Shown: piece by piece, positions 6,229-8,663 of the stretch
Position numbering within the stretch: the stretch's first letter is position 1
Layout: each line of letters begins with the position of its first letter
Assembly (NCBI GenBank): GCA_028718465.1
Contig: JAQULX010000092.1
Span: forward strand, 1-8,663
Reading direction: 5' to 3'
Source: Dehalococcoidales bacterium
GTDB lineage: Bacteria; Chloroflexota; Dehalococcoidia; Dehalococcoidales; UBA3254
DNA length: 8,663 nt
Made by a program: the position numbers and the translations under genes
The notes under the pieces: model-generated
Databases searched by the model: none
Told to the model about the DNA's origin: nothing
Seen by the model: the letters and a program-made list of their open reading frames with translations, nothing else

Positions 6229-6375
6229 TCAGCGCAAAGCCGTGATAATGGCAATAACTCCGATGATAACCAGGTAGATCCCGATGATATAGGCAATAAT
6301 GCGGGGCCAGATAATGACAATGATACCGACAATAATGGACAAGATACCGCCGATGAGCCCGCCCATAAAAGCCAT
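6229..6375 (-). CDS. DUF3096-type small membrane protein, 48 residues
   Basis: A 48-residue, almost entirely hydrophobic peptide with two helices (about 5-22 and 26-47) joined by a Trp-Pro-Arg turn at 23-25. The pattern GGILSIIVGIIVIIWPRIIA then IIGIYLVIIGV fits DUF3096, a family of about 50-residue inner-membrane peptides with the repeating order 'aGIlIli-P-yiv-iyLIivGi'. The start is ATG 6375-6373: AAGGAGG (6388-6382) lies 6 bases before it, and a promoter sits just upstream. The frame stays open further upstream without any RBS, so a 105-codon reading is unlikely. It is convergent with the Cys/His peptide gene. Only a weak 6-bp hairpin (6192-6197 with 6173-6178) follows it. Function unknown. 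Confidence 0.85.
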   Translation of the reverse strand: MAFMGGLIGGILSIIVGIIVIIWPRIIAYIIGIYLVIIGVIAIITALR

Positions 6376-6405
6376 ACTGTACCTCCTTATGATTGCTTTA
6401 ATCAT

Positions 6406-6434
6406 ATTATAACCAACTCCTGAAGAGAAGTGAA
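6406..6434 (-). promoter_or_regulatory. Promoter of the DUF3096 gene
   Basis: On the minus strand TTCACT (6434-6429), a 17-base spacer and a perfect TATAAT (6411-6406). The expected start near 6399 gives a leader of about 24 bases including the AAGGAGG. Confidence 0.6.
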
Positions 6435-6750
6435 TAAGCAGCCAATTTGAGTATATTGACTGGCGGATTTTAGTTATTGACATTAGATAGGAAGTATCAT
6501 AAAGTGAAGGTGCTTTGAAGAGCACTGCTTTCAAACCGGCGGGCAATCGGAAACAGGTCTTGCGTGCTTTTGAGCTAAGCCTGTGTGTAGTGGGGATAAT
6601 TGTATTATTTTGCTCCTTGCTTGCCCTTCCCGGGGATACCCTGAAATCAATCCAGAGCAGCCATTCTGTAATCTCGTCCGAACCTTTATCAATACCCCAG
6701 ATAAGCTGCCGTCTTACGCAGACCTATCTCTCGGAAGTCTGTAAACAGAA

Positions 6751-6771
6751 AAGGGCTGTTCCAAGCCCCTT
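6751..6771 (-). terminator. Terminator-like hairpin on the minus strand
   Basis: On the minus strand AAGGGGCT pairs with AGCCCTT (one bulged G) around a 6-base loop, followed by TTCTGTTT. It lies 16 bases past the stop of the frame at 6788-7027. The stem is short, so confidence is moderate. Confidence 0.4.
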
Positions 6772-6787
6772 GAATCTATACCCTCTT

Positions 6788-7027
6788 TTAAGTTATTATA
6801 TTGACTCCTCCAAAAACCGGTTTATCATTTGCCTCTACGGAATAAGCGGTATTTCCGGAGGAGAGATCAAACAGGCTTACCTGCTGCTCGACCTTCCTCC
6901 TCCGTTTCCTCTCTGAACCGATACCAAAATTAAACTCTCCGGCGATAAATTGCATTAATGTAGTCTCGCAATCCGGTATCGGTTTAACTATCACGGCTTT
7001 CATATAAGCGCAATACACGGCGCTCAT
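6788..7027 (-). CDS. Doubtful hypothetical protein, 79 residues
   Basis: No family recognised. For: about a third of its codons start with G (Ala, Val, Asp, Glu, Gly), the composition is protein-like, a basic patch ERKRRRK (40-46) precedes VEQQVSLFDLSSG, and a terminator-like hairpin follows its stop. Against: neither ATG 7027 nor the in-frame ATG 7003 has a Shine-Dalgarno, and no promoter is clear. The start overlaps the promoter region of the next plus-strand gene. A 10-bp inverted repeat falls inside it. It may be a gene fragment. Confidence 0.28.
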   Translation of the reverse strand: MSAVYCAYMKAVIVKPIPDCETTLMQFIAGEFNFGIGSERKRRRKVEQQVSLFDLSSGNTAYSVEANDKPVFGGVNIIT

Positions 7028-7036
7028 ATGCCGGAA

Positions 7037-7065
7037 TTATCAGGAGAAGACGTTCCTTTTATAAA
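7037..7065 (+). promoter_or_regulatory. Promoter of the 207-residue unknown gene
   Basis: TTATCA (7037-7042), a 17-base spacer and TATAAA (7060-7065). The expected start near 7072 coincides with the foot of the hairpin at 7073-7098. Confidence 0.5.
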
Positions 7066-7072
7066 AACACCA

Positions 7073-7098
7073 TTTTCTCCGGTACTCCCGGCAGAAAA
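7073..7098 (+). promoter_or_regulatory. Stem-loop at the expected 5' end of the mRNA
   Basis: TTTTCTCCGG (7073-7082) pairs with CCGG-C-AGAAAA (7088-7098): 10 base pairs with one bulged C and a TACTC loop. It starts within a base or two of the predicted transcription start and ends 23 bases before AGGAGG. Such 5' hairpins often protect mRNA; here that is inference. Confidence 0.45.
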
Positions 7099-7134
7099 GA
7101 GTAAATATTAAGATAGTCCTCAGGAGGAAACAAC

Positions 7135-7758
7135 ATGTTTTGGAAAAAATCAACTGACCAGAAGGAATCGAAACTGCCAGGTCCTAGAGATGTGCCTGAA
7201 CCGGTAAAAAAGGAAATGGCAGCCAATAGTGATATTGATCTCGATATCATCCCGTTTTTAAAAGCCACTGTTAAATTTGGGGAAGGTGAGGGCAAGATCT
7301 GTGATATCCGTATCTTTGATCCGTCTGATGCTGAAGCCAGGAATATCAAAGTAAAAAACTATGATACTCTGACGGAGAACCCGGACCTGATCATCTGCGA
7401 AGGACGCTTCGATGAAGCTGGCAAAAAAGTCGATTTAGTTGTCCGGAAAGCCATACCGAAGGTCAAGTTACTGACTATGGAAGAGGTACTGGCTCAGGTA
7501 GAAGGTTTAAAAGAACCAGGGAGCAGCGTCTTTTTCTATATGTCTGCCGGGCCGGCTGCCGGCGGCCCGCTTGGCCGGGGTGCTTCTATAGTCAAGTACA
7601 ACGGCGCCGGTGATAAAAAGCAAAAGAAGTATACCATTTACGGCGCTAATGTTATTGATATGAAGCCGGATAAAGAAGGATTGAAGATTTTCGATTCAGA
7701 CAAAGCCAAAGACGTGGCAAAGTGGATTGCCGAAAGCCAGAAACCCAGGTTTGTCTAA
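7135..7758 (+). CDS. Protein of unknown function, 207 residues
   Basis: I do not recognise a named family. It is a soluble, charged protein without signal peptide or membrane segment. A Lys/Pro-rich N-terminus (KLPGPRDVPEPVKKEM, 13-28) is followed by an alpha/beta-looking body: DLDIIPFLKATVKFGEGEGK (35-54), CDIRIFDPSDAEA (56-68), KVKNYDTLTENPDLIICEGR (72-91). Then come a Gly/Ala-rich loop AGPAAGGPLGRGAS (138-151) and a Lys-rich KKQKKYTIYG (161-170). The lone short Cys/His content gives no metal site. ATG 7135 has AGGAGG 7 bases upstream and its own promoter with a 5' hairpin. Codon use resembles the neighbouring housekeeping genes. It is monocistronic, and no clear terminator follows. Confidence 0.85.
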   Translation: MFWKKSTDQKESKLPGPRDVPEPVKKEMAANSDIDLDIIPFLKATVKFGEGEGKICDIRIFDPSDAEARNIKVKNYDTLTENPDLIICEGRFDEAGKKVDLVVRKAIPKVKLLTMEEVLAQVEGLKEPGSSVFFYMSAGPAAGGPLGRGASIVKYNGAGDKKQKKYTIYGANVIDMKPDKEGLKIFDSDKAKDVAKWIAESQKPRFV

Positions 7759-7759
7759 A

Positions 7760-7902
7760 TACCTGAAGGACAGAGTTTTTCTGACCCGCAGGTAGATGGT
7801 ACTCGCTCGAGAGTCAAGCTTTGATTGGCCGGTATAGTGCCGTGGGATTTGCCCACAGGTATCCAGGTGTTTATGCATCTAAAGCGCCCTGGTAATATAC
7901 CT
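7760..7902 (+). other. Hairpin-dense stretch, structured RNA candidate
   Basis: Three stems follow each other. First, TACCTG/CAGGTA (7760-7765 with 7789-7794) encloses CAGA/TCTG (7771-7774 with 7780-7783) across a 5-by-5 internal loop. Second, GTGGG/CCCAC (7842-7846 with 7852-7856). Third, directly abutting it, AGGTAT-CCAGG (7857-7867) pairs with CCTGG (7888-7892) and ATACCT (7897-7902), 11 base pairs interrupted by a one-sided TAAT bulge. CCGTGGGA occurs twice (7840 and 7909 areas). No known riboswitch or RNA family was recognised. It may be the 3' UTR of the preceding gene or a separate RNA; the strand is uncertain. Confidence 0.35.
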
Positions 7903-7991
7903 TTCATCCGTGGGAATGCGGCCGAAGCGTTTGTGTCGATTGGTGCTGACTGGTCCGCCTGCCAACTATAATTCAAAAGAGCAATAATAAT

Positions 7992-8019
7992 TTGTTTAGT
8001 GACATGCTAGAATTATAAT
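7992..8019 (+). promoter_or_regulatory. Probable promoter of the RRM protein gene
   Basis: TTGTTT (7992-7997), a 16-base spacer and a perfect TATAAT (8014-8019). The expected start near 8026 leaves a leader of about 115 bases, long for a small gene. Long leaders are common for cold-responsive RNA-binding protein genes, but cold control is not shown here. Confidence 0.5.
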
Positions 8020-8131
8020 TAACAGCCTGCTGATAGAGTCAAAATGCATAGAGCCGGGTGTGATAAGGTGGAAGTATAACATTATCATTCAGCGCGGTAC
8101 GCAGTCCATCGTTCAGGATACCGGGAGGAGG

Positions 8132-8144
8132 CATTGTTACAATG
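8132..8144. repeat. 13-base dyad over the RRM gene start codon
   Basis: CATTGT (8132-8137), T, ACAATG (8139-8144): perfect 6+1+6 symmetry between the Shine-Dalgarno and the ATG, including the ATG itself. As RNA only a 4-bp, 5-base-loop hairpin is possible, so a protein site is as likely as a structure. Confidence 0.5.
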
Positions 8145-8441
8145 AGGATTTATGTGGGGAATCTATCCTACGATGTTACCGAGGATGAATTGAAAGAACA
8201 ATTCGCGGCTTATGGTGAAGTGGCATCAGTAACCATACCCATCGACAGGGACAGCGGAAGGTCCAGGGGTTATGGTTTTGTCGATATGCCTAAACAGGGT
8301 GAAGCCGAAGCTGCCATCAGGGCTTTTAGCGGGAAGTCGTACAAAAATCGTGCTCTTACGGTTAATGAAGCCCGTCCTCGTACGGAACTTGGTGATAGAG
8401 GCCGCGGAAGAGGATCTGGAACGCGCCCGGGACGGTACTAG
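8142..8441 (+). CDS. Small RRM-type RNA-binding protein
   Basis: A 99-residue protein with a single RNA recognition motif and a short RG-rich tail, as in the bacterial Rbp family of cyanobacteria and some Chloroflexota. RNP2 is IYVGNL (3-8) and RNP1 is RGYGFVDM (42-49), with Tyr4, Tyr44 and Phe46 as the aromatic RNA-stacking residues. The loop DRDSGRSRG precedes RNP1, and AEAAIRAFSGKSYKNRALTV (55-74) is the second helix and last strand. The tail DRGRGRGSGTRPGRY (85-99) is Gly/Arg rich. ATG 8142 follows GGGAGGAGG (8123-8131) by 10 bases. It binds single-stranded RNA in the cytosol; targets are unknown. It has its own promoter and a long leader, and no clear terminator follows. Confidence 0.95.
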   Translation: MRIYVGNLSYDVTEDELKEQFAAYGEVASVTIPIDRDSGRSRGYGFVDMPKQGEAEAAIRAFSGKSYKNRALTVNEARPRTELGDRGRGRGSGTRPGRY

Positions 8442-8504
8442 ACCGAGCACCGTGCCCGACATTAGAATCGTATTCTTCTGCAAGATAACTGAACTGATAC
8501 CGGG

Positions 8505-8663
8505 ATGAAGCTGTATTTCCCTGGCGAGAGTATGGGGAACATGCGGATTTCATCCTGGTGTTTTTATTACGTCTTAATTAGTTTCTTCAGCCCGGCGCTA
8601 ATACAGGGAAGCTCCGAGCTCATCCATTTTACCGGTTATCGTGTACACTACCCGCTCGCATAT
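8505..8663 (+). CDS. Possible start of an unknown gene, cut by window edge
   Basis: An open frame from ATG 8505 to the end of the window, 53 codons, beginning MKLYFPGESMGNMRISSWCF and continuing YYVLISFFSPALIQGSSELI. The composition is plausible for a protein, but 53 open codons can arise by chance. There is no proper Shine-Dalgarno before ATG 8505 (only GGG touching it) nor before ATG 8532, and no clear promoter. No family recognised. The following sequence is needed to decide. Confidence 0.3.
   Translation, partial: MKLYFPGESMGNMRISSWCFYYVLISFFSPALIQGSSELIHFTGYRVHYPLAY

Larger units (their letters stand above)
6435..7036. other. 600-base stretch without a convincing gene
   Basis: Only one doubtful minus-strand frame (6788-7027) and one poorer plus-strand frame (6515-6916) are open here. 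Visible structure: a plus-strand promoter-like pair TTGACA (6477-6482), 17 bases, TAAAGT (6500-6505); a terminator-like hairpin at 6751-6771; and a 10-bp inverted repeat (6916-6925 with 6975-6984). It could be a decayed gene or an unrecognised small gene. Confidence 0.4.

Noticed and set aside
6515..6916. Plus-strand frame of 133 codons with one hydrophobic segment near the N-terminus
   Set aside because: Starts at TTG with a poor RBS, only about a fifth of codons start with G, composition is Ser/Leu/Pro/Ile heavy, and it crosses a minus-strand terminator-like hairpin. The TTGACA at 6477 keeps it barely possible.
1..8663. tRNA, SRP RNA, 6S, CRISPR, insertion sequence, defence or phage module
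   Set aside because: No T-loop with acceptor pairing, no SRP core motif, no regular repeat-spacer pattern, no transposase or integrase frame, and no cluster of accessory genes was seen.

Overview
The window looks like ordinary chromosome from a bacterium of the Chloroflexota, most likely class Dehalococcoidia. That assignment is an inference from the gene set: a Ycf45/SpoIIIAA-like R3H ATPase next to thymidylate kinase, stand-alone PdxS, a bS22/COX24-like mini-protein, a small RRM protein, DUF3096 and a lipoprotein-type TRAP binding protein. It also rests on intermediate GC with AT-rich spacers, and no marker gene is present to prove it. I see no tRNA, rRNA, CRISPR array, insertion sequence or phage module.

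Left end (1-1050). The 5' part of recN lies on the minus strand with a TTG start. Its upstream region holds a hairpin, followed by a terminator (508-537) that best serves a minus-strand transcript arriving from the right. That transcript would carry a 32-codon gene for a bS22/AURKAIP1-COX24-type basic peptide (725-823) and about 185 bases of hairpin-rich 3' sequence.

Centre (983-4105). A clear sigma-70-type promoter starts a tight co-directional unit: pdxS (vitamin B6 synthase subunit), the R3H ATPase and tmk (dTMP kinase), with gaps of 20 and 3 bases. pdxT is not in the window. A 370-base spacer follows, with a 10-bp inverted repeat enclosing a second dyad, then two palindromes near the dctP promoter. 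dctP is a lipoprotein binding protein closed by a very strong terminator, with no DctQ or DctM partner here.

Right half (5702-8663). Small, separately transcribed genes sit in long spacers: a 40-residue Cys/His peptide, a DUF3096 two-helix membrane peptide (minus), a doubtful 79-codon minus-strand frame ending at a terminator-like hairpin, a 207-residue protein of unknown function with a hairpin at the expected 5' end of its mRNA, and a 99-residue RRM RNA-binding protein whose start codon lies in a 13-bp dyad. A hairpin-dense stretch (7760-7902) lies between the last two. A frame that runs off the right edge may be the start of another gene.

The most interesting points are the tiny genes and the structured spacers. 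I found no coherent new multi-gene system.
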